From NCBI RefSeq assembly GCF_000153105.1, contig NZ_CH672376.1:4068585-4117214 (forward strand): 48,630 bases of DNA, read 5' to 3'. The DNA comes from Blastopirellula marina DSM 3645 (lineage in GTDB: Bacteria; Planctomycetota; Planctomycetia; Pirellulales; Pirellulaceae). Below, piece by piece: positions 24,855 to 33,554 of the stretch (position 1 is the stretch's first letter; every line of letters begins with the position of its first letter). The translations under genes were made by a program, and so were the position numbers. The notes beneath the pieces are model-generated. The model was not told the origin of the DNA. It made no database searches and saw only the letters and a list, made by a program, of their open reading frames with translations.

Positions 24855-26365
24855 TTTCGGACAGGCTCCTCTACGAGCGCGGGGGACGATTGCGGCGAGA
24901 TGCAATAGAGTCGCGTTCCGGTGCGAATCACGATTCGCCCGGGGATTGCAGCGGCGCCATAGACGATGGGATCTCGCGCGTTATTTTGCGAATCCGAGCG
25001 ACGTGCGGCCATCAACTTGGCGGCGGCTTGAAGTTCGCCGGCGTCCAGGCGACCGTCTTGGTTCGAGTCGCTGCTGGGGAACATTGAGCGGAAACGACCA
25101 GAGACTTCGTCGATCGTCAAAAAGCCGTCGCCATCGGCGTCGCCGGTTTCTAAGAGACTCTCGAACCCGCGCGATGACTTGGCGGACGAGACGTTTTCGA
25201 CATAGGTCTCTGGCGGTGGGGGCGACTGGAGATCCCAAAGCAAGTTGGCTGCAAGCTGCTCAAATTGCGGGCCAGCTTTCAGGACGATGGTCTGTCCGTT
25301 CTTCCCCAAAAAATAGATTCGATCTTGCGATACGATCGGCGTGGCCCAACAGTCGGTCCCAATTCGTTTGGCGTAATGCTGCCGCCCGGTCATTTTGTCC
25401 AGGCAATAGACGACGCCCACATTGTTGAGATAGTAAACGCACTCGCCGCAGACGACCGGTGATGCATAGTCGCTGACAGCTTTCTCGGCTCGCCAGACGA
25501 TCTGCGGAGAATCGTTGTTGCATTGGATGCAAAGATTGGAACGCTGCGCGTCGCCGCCGCCAGAAAACTCGGAGACGCGAGCGCCCACATAGAGCCGATC
25601 GCCGTCAGGCGTAGGTGACGCTACGGTATTGCCGTCCAGTTCGCCGACGGTCCACAACGAATCGCCGGAGTCTGCGTCATAGGCGGAGACCGCGCCATTG
25701 GAACTGAGGATGATCTGGCCGTGGATTGCAATCGGCGACGACCAAGAGTTCGACGAAGGGCGATCCCTCTTCCAACGCGTCTCCCCGGTTTGCTTGTCGA
25801 TCGCGATCAAGTACGAGGGTCCGCGATGCTCGATATTTAAGATGACGCACTGCTCGGTCTGGGCGGGAGACGCTCCCACGCCGTGATTGTTTTCGAAGGG
25901 ACCAAAGTCGGTGACAAGATCACGACGCCAACGGAGAGCGCCCGTAGGATCGATTGCGGCGACATCGCCGCTTTCAAAAAAGAGATAGACTCCCAGATCG
26001 TCGACGACCGGCGTCGGAGCGGCGCGGGCCATCATGTAACTGGAAGGCGCCGTCGCAGCGGCGGGAAAGCGATACCGCCAAAGCTGATCGCCGGTATTAA
26101 TGTCGATGCAGGAAACGACGCAGGTTTCTTTGTTCGGCCCTGCGGTGGAGGTCACGTAGATCCGCTGGCCGTGAATGATGGGCGTCGACTGCCCATAGCC
26201 TTCCAACTCACGTTGCCAGGCAATTCCTGCCTGCGGAGACCAGTTGAGCGGCAAGGGGCCGCCGGCATGGGAACTTCCGCCGGCGCGAAACTGGGGCCAA
26301 CTATCTTGCGCGGCTGCGAACGAGACGAGCGTCAGCAGTGCAATGAGGGGCGAAATGGATTTCAT
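24851..26365 (-). CDS. Secreted PQQ-type beta-propeller with embedded EF-hands
   Basis: 504 residues with a signal peptide (M-K-S-I-S-P, cut after F-A-A-A). The N-terminal region, W-P-Q-F-R-A-G-G, and repeated blades such as D-I-N-T-G-D-Q-L-W-R-Y, D-K-Q-T-G-E-T-R-W-K and D-A-D-S-G-D-S-L-W-T are the outer-membrane-protein-assembly/PQQ repeat type common in planctomycetes. Before the last blade, two EF-hand loops appear: D-A-D-G-D-G-F-L-T-I-D-E near residue 415 and D-S-N-Q-D-G-R-L-D-A-G-E near residue 440, each with the calcium-binding positions filled. The propeller probably scaffolds a complex, the EF-hands adding calcium dependence. It is second in its operon, 44 bp after a DUF1559 gene. Confidence 0.85.
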   Translation of the reverse strand: MKSISPLIALLTLVSFAAAQDSWPQFRAGGSSHAGGPLPLNWSPQAGIAWQRELEGYGQSTPIIHGQRIYVTSTAGPNKETCVVSCIDINTGDQLWRYRFPAAATAPSSYMMARAAPTPVVDDLGVYLFFESGDVAAIDPTGALRWRRDLVTDFGPFENNHGVGASPAQTEQCVILNIEHRGPSYLIAIDKQTGETRWKRDRPSSNSWSSPIAIHGQIILSSNGAVSAYDADSGDSLWTVGELDGNTVASPTPDGDRLYVGARVSEFSGGGDAQRSNLCIQCNNDSPQIVWRAEKAVSDYASPVVCGECVYYLNNVGVVYCLDKMTGRQHYAKRIGTDCWATPIVSQDRIYFLGKNGQTIVLKAGPQFEQLAANLLWDLQSPPPPETYVENVSSAKSSRGFESLLETGDADGDGFLTIDEVSGRFRSMFPSSDSNQDGRLDAGELQAAAKLMAARRSDSQNNARDPIVYGAAAIPGRIVIRTGTRLYCISPQSSPALVEEPVRK

Positions 26366-26409
26366 TGCGAGGTCCTGAAAGTGTCAATACGAAGGGGAAA
26401 GTCGTTACT

Positions 26410-27399
26410 TTAAAACTCACCGAGCACCGCGCCGTCATTGCGAGCGTGCAGATTTCGCCAGGTCGAGAGATCGACGGTTTCGCTCACCACGCGAACGCTG
26501 CCGTCCGCAAAGCTGACCATCACGCCGCCGGGGTGAGCGCTGCGAGCGCCCATCACGGCATCGCCGTGATACAAGATGTCTGGCGAGGGTGAATTGGGGG
26601 GGAAATACCCGTTGATGAACGATTGATAGGTCAGATTGCGGAGCCATTGACCGGCGCGACGTCCGTCGTAGCTGGTGACCGATCTGGCGTCGAGATCGTC
26701 CGCCGCTGTCGAGCAAGGACTGCCGCCGCCGCTGGTCGAGCGCATTTGCGTTTGTGCGTCCAAAAGCTCAGTCGAGTTGAGCCGTGCGCCGAACAAAGTC
26801 TCAGCCAGCAAGATCGTATGCGTGGCGCCATCGGTAATATCTTGAAATCGCGTCGCCGATCCGCGCCAAAAGATTCCGCCGGTATCGCTGGTGCTGCAAT
26901 ATTGGACGCCGACTCCCGGCCCGGCGTTGACCATATAGTTGCCGCCGGCCCAGGTAATATCGTCATCTACATACAACGGATCGCCGGGGTCGCTGGGACA
27001 GATCAGGACGTTGATCTTCATGCCGACCAGGTTGTCATAGATCGGGTTGAGCGTCTTCAGGTAGCTAACGCCGATCATCAACGGCTGCGAAAAATCGAGC
27101 TGATCCTGGAGATTCCCTTGTTCGAGAAACGGCAACATCTTCGACTGGGCCGAATAGCCGTAGCTCGAGTCTTCGGCCGGATACGGAAAGGTCTTGTAGG
27201 TCGACTCGTAGTTGTGCGCCGCCAGCGCTAGCTGCTTCAGGTTGTTGCTGCACTGCATCCGCCGAGAAGCTTCACGCGCTTGTTGAACCGCCGGCAGCAG
27301 CAGCCCGATCAGGATGCCGATGATCGCGATCACCACCAAGAGTTCGACCAAAGTAAACGCGGCGCGGCGTGATACGGGAGCAAAAATATCGGTCTTCAT
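26410..27399 (-). CDS. DUF1559 pseudopilin-like secreted protein
   Basis: 329 residues from ATG 27399 with a GGAGAAG site about 7 nt before. The N-terminus is a type IV-pilin-like leader, [18 protein letters not shown], followed by [19 protein letters not shown], the DUF1559 hallmark; the residue before F is A rather than G. The end has H-P-G-G-V-M-V-S-F-A-D-G-S-V. Planctomycetes encode dozens of these, roles unknown; they may be exported through a type II-like system or form surface fibres. It is the first gene of the four-gene minus operon and may recruit its partners outside the membrane. Confidence 0.93.
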   Translation of the reverse strand: MKTDIFAPVSRRAAFTLVELLVVIAIIGILIGLLLPAVQQAREASRRMQCSNNLKQLALAAHNYESTYKTFPYPAEDSSYGYSAQSKMLPFLEQGNLQDQLDFSQPLMIGVSYLKTLNPIYDNLVGMKINVLICPSDPGDPLYVDDDITWAGGNYMVNAGPGVGVQYCSTSDTGGIFWRGSATRFQDITDGATHTILLAETLFGARLNSTELLDAQTQMRSTSGGGSPCSTAADDLDARSVTSYDGRRAGQWLRNLTYQSFINGYFPPNSPSPDILYHGDAVMGARSAHPGGVMVSFADGSVRVVSETVDLSTWRNLHARNDGAVLGEF

Positions 27400-27725
27400 C
27401 GACGCTTCTCCAGAGGTTTTTTTGAGCAAGTCTCTCTCAGTCTATAATGAATGCACCTGCAGTCAATATGCAAGTGCAAGAAAGGGTTGAAACGGTGGTG
27501 GGGAGACTCGGAGGACGTTTCAGGCTCACTTTCGTAGAGCGCGACTTCCAAACAAACTCGCGCGGTGGACTGCGAGGAGCGAGAGCGGATCAAGAAGGTT
27601 TCGTCAGCAAAGAGAAAACTCGCCGCTGCATGGCTTTGCAGCGCCGGTAAAATGCCTAACATGGCGTTTAGTGTAGAAATCCGACAAAGCCGGCGATTTG
27701 CCCAAAGCAGCGAGCAACCTTGGCG
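27400..27725. other. Divergent intergenic region, no gene seen
   Basis: 326 bp between the DUF1559 gene (minus) and treZ (plus). TATAAT occurs at 27443-27448 on the plus strand, and on the minus strand TTGCAT and CATTAT are about 18 bp apart, a weak candidate for the four-gene operon. Neither is convincing. Confidence 0.35.
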
Positions 27726-29606
27726 ATGAATGCGAATCCAGCAGAGGCGACTTATTCGTTTGGAGCGATCGTGCGCTCCTCAGGCGTTGATTTCACCGTT
27801 TGGGCGCCGCAGCGGACGCGGGTCGAATTGGCGCTGGTCGATGAGCAAGGAAACGCGAAACGCCTGCTTGCGATGCAGCGACAGGAGAGCGGGTTCTTTT
27901 TTGTGCACGCGGCGGATGCGGGGGCCGGCGATCTGTATATGTATCGCATGGATGGTCAGGGGCAATTGTTTCCTGACCCGGCTTCTCGTTTTCAACCGTC
28001 AGGCGTGCACGGTCCTTCGCAAGTGATTGACTCGTCGGTCTATGCCTGGCAAGACGACGAGTGGGCCGGTCTGCCGCTGGAAGGGCAGGTCTTGTATGAG
28101 TTGCATCTGGGGACGTTCACCAACGAGGGAAATTGGGCCGGCGCCAAGTCGAAACTTCCGTATCTGAAGGAGATCGGCGTCACCGCGGTCGAGATCATGC
28201 CGCTGGCCGATTTCCAGGGGGACTTTGGTTGGGGTTACGACGGCGTCTATTGGTATGCTCCGTCGCGCATCTACGGAACGCCGGATGACTTTCGCGACTT
28301 TGTCGACGCCGCGCACCAGATCGGGATCGGCGTGATGTTGGACGTGGTCTACAACCACTTTGGCCCGACCGGCAATTATTGGAACGCCTACACTCCTTAC
28401 TTTCCTTCCTCGAAACATGGGACCGACTGGGGCGACGCGATCAACTATGACGGTAAGGGCTCGAAACCGATCCGTCGTTTTGTGATTGAAAACGCCGCCT
28501 ACTGGATTCGTGAGTTCCATCTCGACGGCCTGCGTCTGGACGCGACGCAAACGATCTTTGATGACTCGACGCCGCATGTGCTGACCGAGACGACCAGCGC
28601 CGCGCGTGCGGCGGCCGGCGATCGTCCAATAATCGTCGTCGCCGAGAATGACGCACAAGAGATTTGTCACGTCCAGTCGCCGGAGTCGGGCGGATACGGT
28701 ATGGACGGAGTCTGGAACGATGACTTCCATCATGCGTGTCGCGTCGCCGCGACGGGACACAGCGAGTTCTACTATGCGGATTTCGCCGGCACGCCGCAGG
28801 AGATGGTCTCGGCGATGCGTTGGGGTTACCTCTACCAAGGACAGTGGAACCAACGGCAAGGCCGCAAGCGGGGATCGGCTTCGCTCAAAACTCCGCAGAA
28901 GCACTTTATTCACTTCTTGCAGAACCACGATCAGGTTTCGAATTCGGCCAGCGCGCTGCGGACGCATGCACTGACTTCGCCGGGGCGGTTTCGCGCGTTG
29001 ACTGCGCTGATGCTGTTGGGCCCGCAGACGCCGATGCTGTTTATGGGGCAAGAGTTCGCCGCTTCGAGCCCGTTTTACTTCTTCGCCGATCACGAAGTTG
29101 GGATCGACCAATTAGCGCAGGACGGCCGCTTGGAGTTCATGCGCTGTTTTCCCCGAGCCGCCGGTTACTTTCAGACGTTCATGCCGAACGACCCGATCGG
29201 CCGCGAAGCGTTCGAGCGCTCGAAATTGAACTGGGACGAAGTCGAGACCAATGCGCCGGTTGTGGCGCTGCATCGCGATTTGCTGCATCTACGGAAGACC
29301 GACGTGACGATCTCGCAGCAAGATGACGTCATGCTGGAAGGAGCGGTGATCGGCGACGAGGCCTTCTTGTTGCGCTGGATAACGCCGAGCGGCGACGATC
29401 GTTTGATGTTCGTCAATCTCGGCCGTGACCTGAGTTGGCGCCCGGTCGCCGAGCCGCTGGTCGCTCCGCCGCAAAATACCAATTGGTCGCTGCTCTGGTC
29501 GAGCGAAGAGCCGCGTTACGGCGGATCTGGCACGGCGCTGCTCGATACCCAGCAGTGGCTCATCCCAGGTCATACGGCGGTGTTGATGCGGCCGAATCCC
29601 CGTTAA
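27726..29606 (+). CDS. treZ: Malto-oligosyltrehalose trehalohydrolase (TreZ)
   Basis: 626 residues from ATG 27726. It hydrolyses trehalose from the end of maltooligosyl-trehalose made by TreY. An N-terminal beta-sandwich (F-T-V-W-A-P-Q-R-T-R-V near residue 22) precedes the GH13 barrel: L-Y-E-L-H-L-G-T-F-T near 125, the D-V-V-Y-N-H-F-G-P motif, G-L-R-L-D-A-T with the nucleophile aspartate, V-V-A-E-N-D with the acid/base glutamate and L-Q-N-H-D-Q-V with the third acid. It is cytoplasmic. The stop shares TTAA with the convergent hydrolase gene (4-bp overlap). TreY and a glycogen-debranching gene are not in this window. Confidence 0.94.
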   Translation: MNANPAEATYSFGAIVRSSGVDFTVWAPQRTRVELALVDEQGNAKRLLAMQRQESGFFFVHAADAGAGDLYMYRMDGQGQLFPDPASRFQPSGVHGPSQVIDSSVYAWQDDEWAGLPLEGQVLYELHLGTFTNEGNWAGAKSKLPYLKEIGVTAVEIMPLADFQGDFGWGYDGVYWYAPSRIYGTPDDFRDFVDAAHQIGIGVMLDVVYNHFGPTGNYWNAYTPYFPSSKHGTDWGDAINYDGKGSKPIRRFVIENAAYWIREFHLDGLRLDATQTIFDDSTPHVLTETTSAARAAAGDRPIIVVAENDAQEICHVQSPESGGYGMDGVWNDDFHHACRVAATGHSEFYYADFAGTPQEMVSAMRWGYLYQGQWNQRQGRKRGSASLKTPQKHFIHFLQNHDQVSNSASALRTHALTSPGRFRALTALMLLGPQTPMLFMGQEFAASSPFYFFADHEVGIDQLAQDGRLEFMRCFPRAAGYFQTFMPNDPIGREAFERSKLNWDEVETNAPVVALHRDLLHLRKTDVTISQQDDVMLEGAVIGDEAFLLRWITPSGDDRLMFVNLGRDLSWRPVAEPLVAPPQNTNWSLLWSSEEPRYGGSGTALLDTQQWLIPGHTAVLMRPNPR

Positions 29607-30721
29607 TTTTGGTGGTGATCGGCGACATATGCTGACAACCACTGGATCACGCGCTCGCCGCTCTCCCACGATAGCTGGTGACCCTCGTGATGGTTCCAAA
29701 GGCCGATGCGGACCGGTGCGTCATACAACTTGGTGACGCGTTGCCCGACCAGCAGCGGCGGCCAACTGCGCTCGCCATCCGAGCAACCGCGACCAGTCTC
29801 GCCGCCGAGCACCAAAAACGGACGCGGCGCGATCAGCGCGATCAGGTCAGCGTGATCGCGCGTGAAGTCGGGCGACTTGACCACTTTGCCCAGATACCAG
29901 GGCGCTTCCCAGTTGGTCGAATGCATGCCGATTCCGCCTTCGCTGGCGACGGCGGCACAAATCCGATCGTCGAATGCCGTGAGATAAAGCGATTCTTTGG
30001 CGCCCAGCGAATGACCATACGCGCCGATCCGTTGTGGATCGACATTCGCTTGCGCCAGCAGTACGTCGACGGCCCGCAGTCCATCAGCCAGCATGACGGC
30101 CATCGCTTTGCTGTGGGGATGCGGCGCGAGCACGGCGGCCGTCGACGCGAGATACGACTTTTGCTCCCAGAGAAAATTCTCAGGGCAAAGGACAACGAAC
30201 CCTTGTTCAGCCAGGCGAAGCCCCATATGTCGCTCAGGCTCGCCGTCGAGTCCGACCAGTTTTTGAAACGTCTTGGCGTTGGTGCCGTGAAACGCGACGA
30301 TCGCCGGCAGCTTCTTCTCGCTCGGTTGGTGCGGCGTCAAGAGATAGGCGCGAACCGAGCGATCGGGTTCGGCTTGATAGCGAATCAACGTGCGCGTGCA
30401 ATGTTCTAAGCGGTCTGACCGCAGCGTCTCGACCTGCAGCGGCAACTGCGGCGCCGCCGAATAGACGCCGAGGAAATCGCGCCAGTCAGCGTCGACAATC
30501 GCACGCTTATCCTGCCACTGACGCAACGTGACGATCGGCATGCCGTCGGCAGTCTGCAACGTCTCGCTGCTTGACGTTTTCACCATGGGGGGCGGCGTCA
30601 CAACCTGAGCGAGCCAAGATGGATCGGCGGCGACCGCAAGCTGGGCCGCGGCGAAAATCAGCGCCACCGCCCCGCGGTGAGAGTTACGACGCGTCAGTGA
30701 TTGCAGCGTTAAGTGATTCAT
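29603..30721 (-). CDS. Secreted alpha/beta hydrolase (esterase or carbohydrate-esterase-like)
   Basis: 372 residues from ATG 30721; the longer frame to 30889 lacks a signal peptide. A signal peptide (M-N-H-L-T through A-V-A-A-D) gives export. The nucleophile elbow is G-H-S-L-G-A-K-E-S, the histidine is in N-H-H-E-G-H-Q-L-S-W, and the acid probably lies in the A-P-R-P-F-L-V-L-G-G-E-T-G segment. The fold resembles acetylxylan-esterase/dienelactone-hydrolase-like proteins often seen in planctomycete sugar-degradation loci. Substrate unknown. The gene is divergent from the Gfo/Idh/MocA gene at 30907 and ends on the treZ stop. Confidence 0.88.
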   Translation of the reverse strand: MNHLTLQSLTRRNSHRGAVALIFAAAQLAVAADPSWLAQVVTPPPMVKTSSSETLQTADGMPIVTLRQWQDKRAIVDADWRDFLGVYSAAPQLPLQVETLRSDRLEHCTRTLIRYQAEPDRSVRAYLLTPHQPSEKKLPAIVAFHGTNAKTFQKLVGLDGEPERHMGLRLAEQGFVVLCPENFLWEQKSYLASTAAVLAPHPHSKAMAVMLADGLRAVDVLLAQANVDPQRIGAYGHSLGAKESLYLTAFDDRICAAVASEGGIGMHSTNWEAPWYLGKVVKSPDFTRDHADLIALIAPRPFLVLGGETGRGCSDGERSWPPLLVGQRVTKLYDAPVRIGLWNHHEGHQLSWESGERVIQWLSAYVADHHQN

Positions 30722-30906
30722 GACCACCAGTTTACGTGAGAAGAGCAGGGGGGCGCCAGGGTCGAAATCAGCGCCAGAAAGAAAACTCTTTACGCTCAAG
30801 ATATCTCGTGGTATCTTGAATGCAACCGATTTCCTGAAATTGCCGTCGCAACCTCCGTTTCCTAGAGACGTCCCCTCCCAGCTTCCCACCGAATGGAACG
30901 TTACGC

Positions 30907-31890
30907 ATGAAGACCTTATTGAACGCCGTCGTTTGCTTCGTCCTGGTCATAATGATCGCGACCGGAGCCAACGCCGCCGAGCCGCTGAAGATTGGTTTGA
31001 TCGGGCTCGACAGCTCGCATGCCGTCGCGTTCTCGAAGCTGATCAACGCGGCGAGCCCGCGTCCCGAGTTTGCCGACGCGACGATCGTCGCCGCCTATCC
31101 CGGCGGAAGTCCTGATCTGCCGACCAGCGCCGATCGGATCGAAGGCTTTACCAAACAGGTTTCCGGGATGGGCATCGAGATCGTTCCCTCGATCGACGTG
31201 CTGTTGAAGAAGGTGGATGCTGTGATTATGAATAGCGTCGATGGACGCATTCACTTGTCGCAAGCCAAGCCGGTTTTGGAAGCTGGGTTGCCGCTGTTTG
31301 TCGACAAGCCGGTAGCCGCTTCGCTGGCCGACGCGAAAGAATTGTTCGCGATTTCGAAAAAGACAGGGACGCCGGTCTTCTCTTGCTCGACGCTCCGTTA
31401 CTGTGCCGAAGTACAAGAGCTGAGCAAGCAAAACGCCGCCGGCAATATCGTCGGTTGCGTCGCTTACAGTCCTTGTAAACTTGATCCGACGCATCCTGAT
31501 CTTTTCTGGTATGGAGTTCACGGGGTCGAAACGTTGTTTACCGTCATGGGACCTGGCTGCGTCAGCGTTGAGCGGACGCAAGCAGACGGCGTTGAGATCG
31601 CGACCGGCGTTTGGAAGGATGGCCGCGTCGGTACGTTCCGCGGCATTCGCGATGGTTCGGCCGGTTACGGCGTGTTGGTGTTTGGTAAAAAGAAGATTGA
31701 GTTGGTCACGATTCGCGCCGGGTACGACCAGTTGGTGGCTGAAATCGTCCAGTTTTTCCGCACCAAGAAGCCGCCGGTCGCTCCGGAAGAAACGCTGGAA
31801 ATCATCGCTTTCATGACGGCTGCCGACGTCAGCCGCGACGCGGATGGGAAGAGCGTTACGCTCGAAAGCGTGATGCAGAGCAGCAAGTAA
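30907..31890 (+). CDS. Secreted Gfo/Idh/MocA-family oxidoreductase-like protein
   Basis: 327 residues. A signal peptide (M-K-T-L-L-N, cut after G-A-N-A-A) precedes the NAD(P)-binding Rossmann start K-I-G-L-I-G-L-D-S-S-H, which has a serine-rich loop unlike the G-x-G-x-x-G of soluble relatives. The D-K-P motif (F-V-D-K-P-V-A) replaces the usual E-K-P catalytic lysine segment, with the lysine kept. Families like this in planctomycetes are exported although they bind NAD cofactors, and their roles are unknown. The next gene, 54 bp on, belongs to the same superfamily; they are probably one transcript. Confidence 0.85.
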   Translation: MKTLLNAVVCFVLVIMIATGANAAEPLKIGLIGLDSSHAVAFSKLINAASPRPEFADATIVAAYPGGSPDLPTSADRIEGFTKQVSGMGIEIVPSIDVLLKKVDAVIMNSVDGRIHLSQAKPVLEAGLPLFVDKPVAASLADAKELFAISKKTGTPVFSCSTLRYCAEVQELSKQNAAGNIVGCVAYSPCKLDPTHPDLFWYGVHGVETLFTVMGPGCVSVERTQADGVEIATGVWKDGRVGTFRGIRDGSAGYGVLVFGKKKIELVTIRAGYDQLVAEIVQFFRTKKPPVAPEETLEIIAFMTAADVSRDADGKSVTLESVMQSSK

Positions 31891-31944
31891 CGTCGAGTTC
31901 AGTCCTACGAATAAATCACTGTCTTCCGCCGCAAGGAATATCGC

Positions 31945-33393
31945 ATGGTATCTGTCAATCGTCGCCAGTTTTTGGCCGCCGCTTCTGCGGCCGCCGTCAC
32001 TTCGATGACGTCGAACGCTCGTTCCGCCGAGGCCAATGACGAATTGCGAGTTGTCGTGATCGGCGTCAATAGCATCGGCAATACGCATTTGAACGGCTTT
32101 CCAAAAATCCCCGGCGTTAAAGTTGTCGGCGCGTGCGATGTCGACAGTGCGGTACTGGGAAAGCGAACGGAAGAGTTTGATAAAAAGTTTGGCTATGGAC
32201 TGAAAAAGTACGACGACTTGCGCCGCGTCTATGACGACCCCGACGTCGACGCCGTCGTGCTCGGCGTGCCGAATCATTGGCACGGCCTGGGAACGGTCTG
32301 GGGCTGTCAGGCCGGCAAAGACGTCTATACCGAGAAGCCCTGTTCGCACAACATTTGGGAAGCGGGCCAAATGGAGAAAGCGGCGGCCAAATATGACCGG
32401 ATCGTGCAGATCGGGATCCAACGTCGCAGCTTCAAGCACTTGCAAGACTTTTTCCAAGAGGTGCATCAAGGGGCGCTGGGCAAATTGAAAAGCGTGAAGG
32501 GGATCTACCTGACCCGCCGCGAGTCGATTGGGCGACCGACCACTGCTCCCCAGCCGCCGTCGACCGTCAATCATGATTTGTGGTGCGGGCCTGGTTCGAC
32601 CAAGCTCCAGCGGGCCAAGTATCACTACGATTGGCACTGGTTCTGGGATTACGGCAACGCCGAGCTGGGAAACAATGGTCCTCATATCCTGGATCTCTGC
32701 CGCTGGGCCGTGGGCGCCGAAGAATTTCCGACCAGCGTTTCCAGCGTCGGCGGACGGTATGCATGGGATGACAACGGACAAACGCCGAACACGCACTTGC
32801 TCCGTTACGAATACGCAAAAGCTCCCATTACCTTCGAGATTCGCGATCTGCCGACCGCGACCGGCAAGCGAGACACCTGCAAGTACAAGGGGCTCAGCTA
32901 CGGGATTGTTATCGAAGGAGAAGAAGCGACCTATCTTGGGTTTGACACCGGCAAAGTGGTCGATCCGGATGGCAAAACGATTCGTGAAATCAAAGGCGAC
33001 ACCGGCTCTGACGGTGGACGTCAGCTGCATCGTGAAAACTTCGTGAAGGCGGTGCGCTCCCGGAAAACAAGCGATTTGAACTGCCCAGTTCGAGCAGGGC
33101 ACCTGTCGACGGCCCTTTGCCATTTGGGAAATATCTCGCATTTGACCGGCGAGTCGCTCCCGCTCGCTTCGCTGGAAGAACGCGTTCAGGATCAGCCGCT
33201 GATGACCGACGCCGCGACGCGGATGACCGAGCATTTGGCCGCCAACGGCGTTGATCTCGATTCGGCGGCGGTGCAAATGGGGCGGACCTTGGCGATTGAT
33301 CCGAAAACGGAGAAATTTCCGAACGATGAGGCCGCCAACCGATTGTTGCGCCGCGAGTATCGAGCGCCTTACGTCGTTCCAGAGCAAGTTTAA
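31945..33393 (+). CDS. Tat-exported Gfo/Idh/MocA-family oxidoreductase
   Basis: 482 residues. The leader V-N-R-R-Q-F-L-A-A-A-S-A-A-A-V carries the twin-arginine motif R-R-Q-F, so the folded protein, probably with NAD(P) already bound, goes out through Tat. The Rossmann part has V-V-I-G-V-N-S-I-G-N and Y-T-E-K-P-C-S-H-N with the catalytic lysine; the C-terminal domain has H-W-F-W-D-Y-G-N-A-E-L-G-N-N-G-P-H. It is 54 bp after a sister gene. A LacI-type regulator follows. Family reactions include sugar oxidation, and the substrate is not predictable. Confidence 0.9.
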   Translation: MVSVNRRQFLAAASAAAVTSMTSNARSAEANDELRVVVIGVNSIGNTHLNGFPKIPGVKVVGACDVDSAVLGKRTEEFDKKFGYGLKKYDDLRRVYDDPDVDAVVLGVPNHWHGLGTVWGCQAGKDVYTEKPCSHNIWEAGQMEKAAAKYDRIVQIGIQRRSFKHLQDFFQEVHQGALGKLKSVKGIYLTRRESIGRPTTAPQPPSTVNHDLWCGPGSTKLQRAKYHYDWHWFWDYGNAELGNNGPHILDLCRWAVGAEEFPTSVSSVGGRYAWDDNGQTPNTHLLRYEYAKAPITFEIRDLPTATGKRDTCKYKGLSYGIVIEGEEATYLGFDTGKVVDPDGKTIREIKGDTGSDGGRQLHRENFVKAVRSRKTSDLNCPVRAGHLSTALCHLGNISHLTGESLPLASLEERVQDQPLMTDAATRMTEHLAANGVDLDSAAVQMGRTLAIDPKTEKFPNDEAANRLLRREYRAPYVVPEQV

Positions 33394-33554
33394 GCCTAGT
33401 GATTCTGGGGAACAGCTCGGCAAACTTCCTCGCCGGGCTTGCTGGAAGTGCTGCTTGTTACGTATTCTGGAGGGCTTGCGAAATCACTCGCGGCCCGTAA
33501 ACGCTCGGCGATGTCGTCGGAGTTGGCTGGCCAGCCTTGGCAAGTTTGAAGTGC

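Noticed and set aside
30916-33423. 835-residue open frame on the minus strand
   Set aside because: It lies wholly antisense to the two Gfo/Idh/MocA genes, which have clear motifs and signal peptides; the long frame is a codon-bias shadow.
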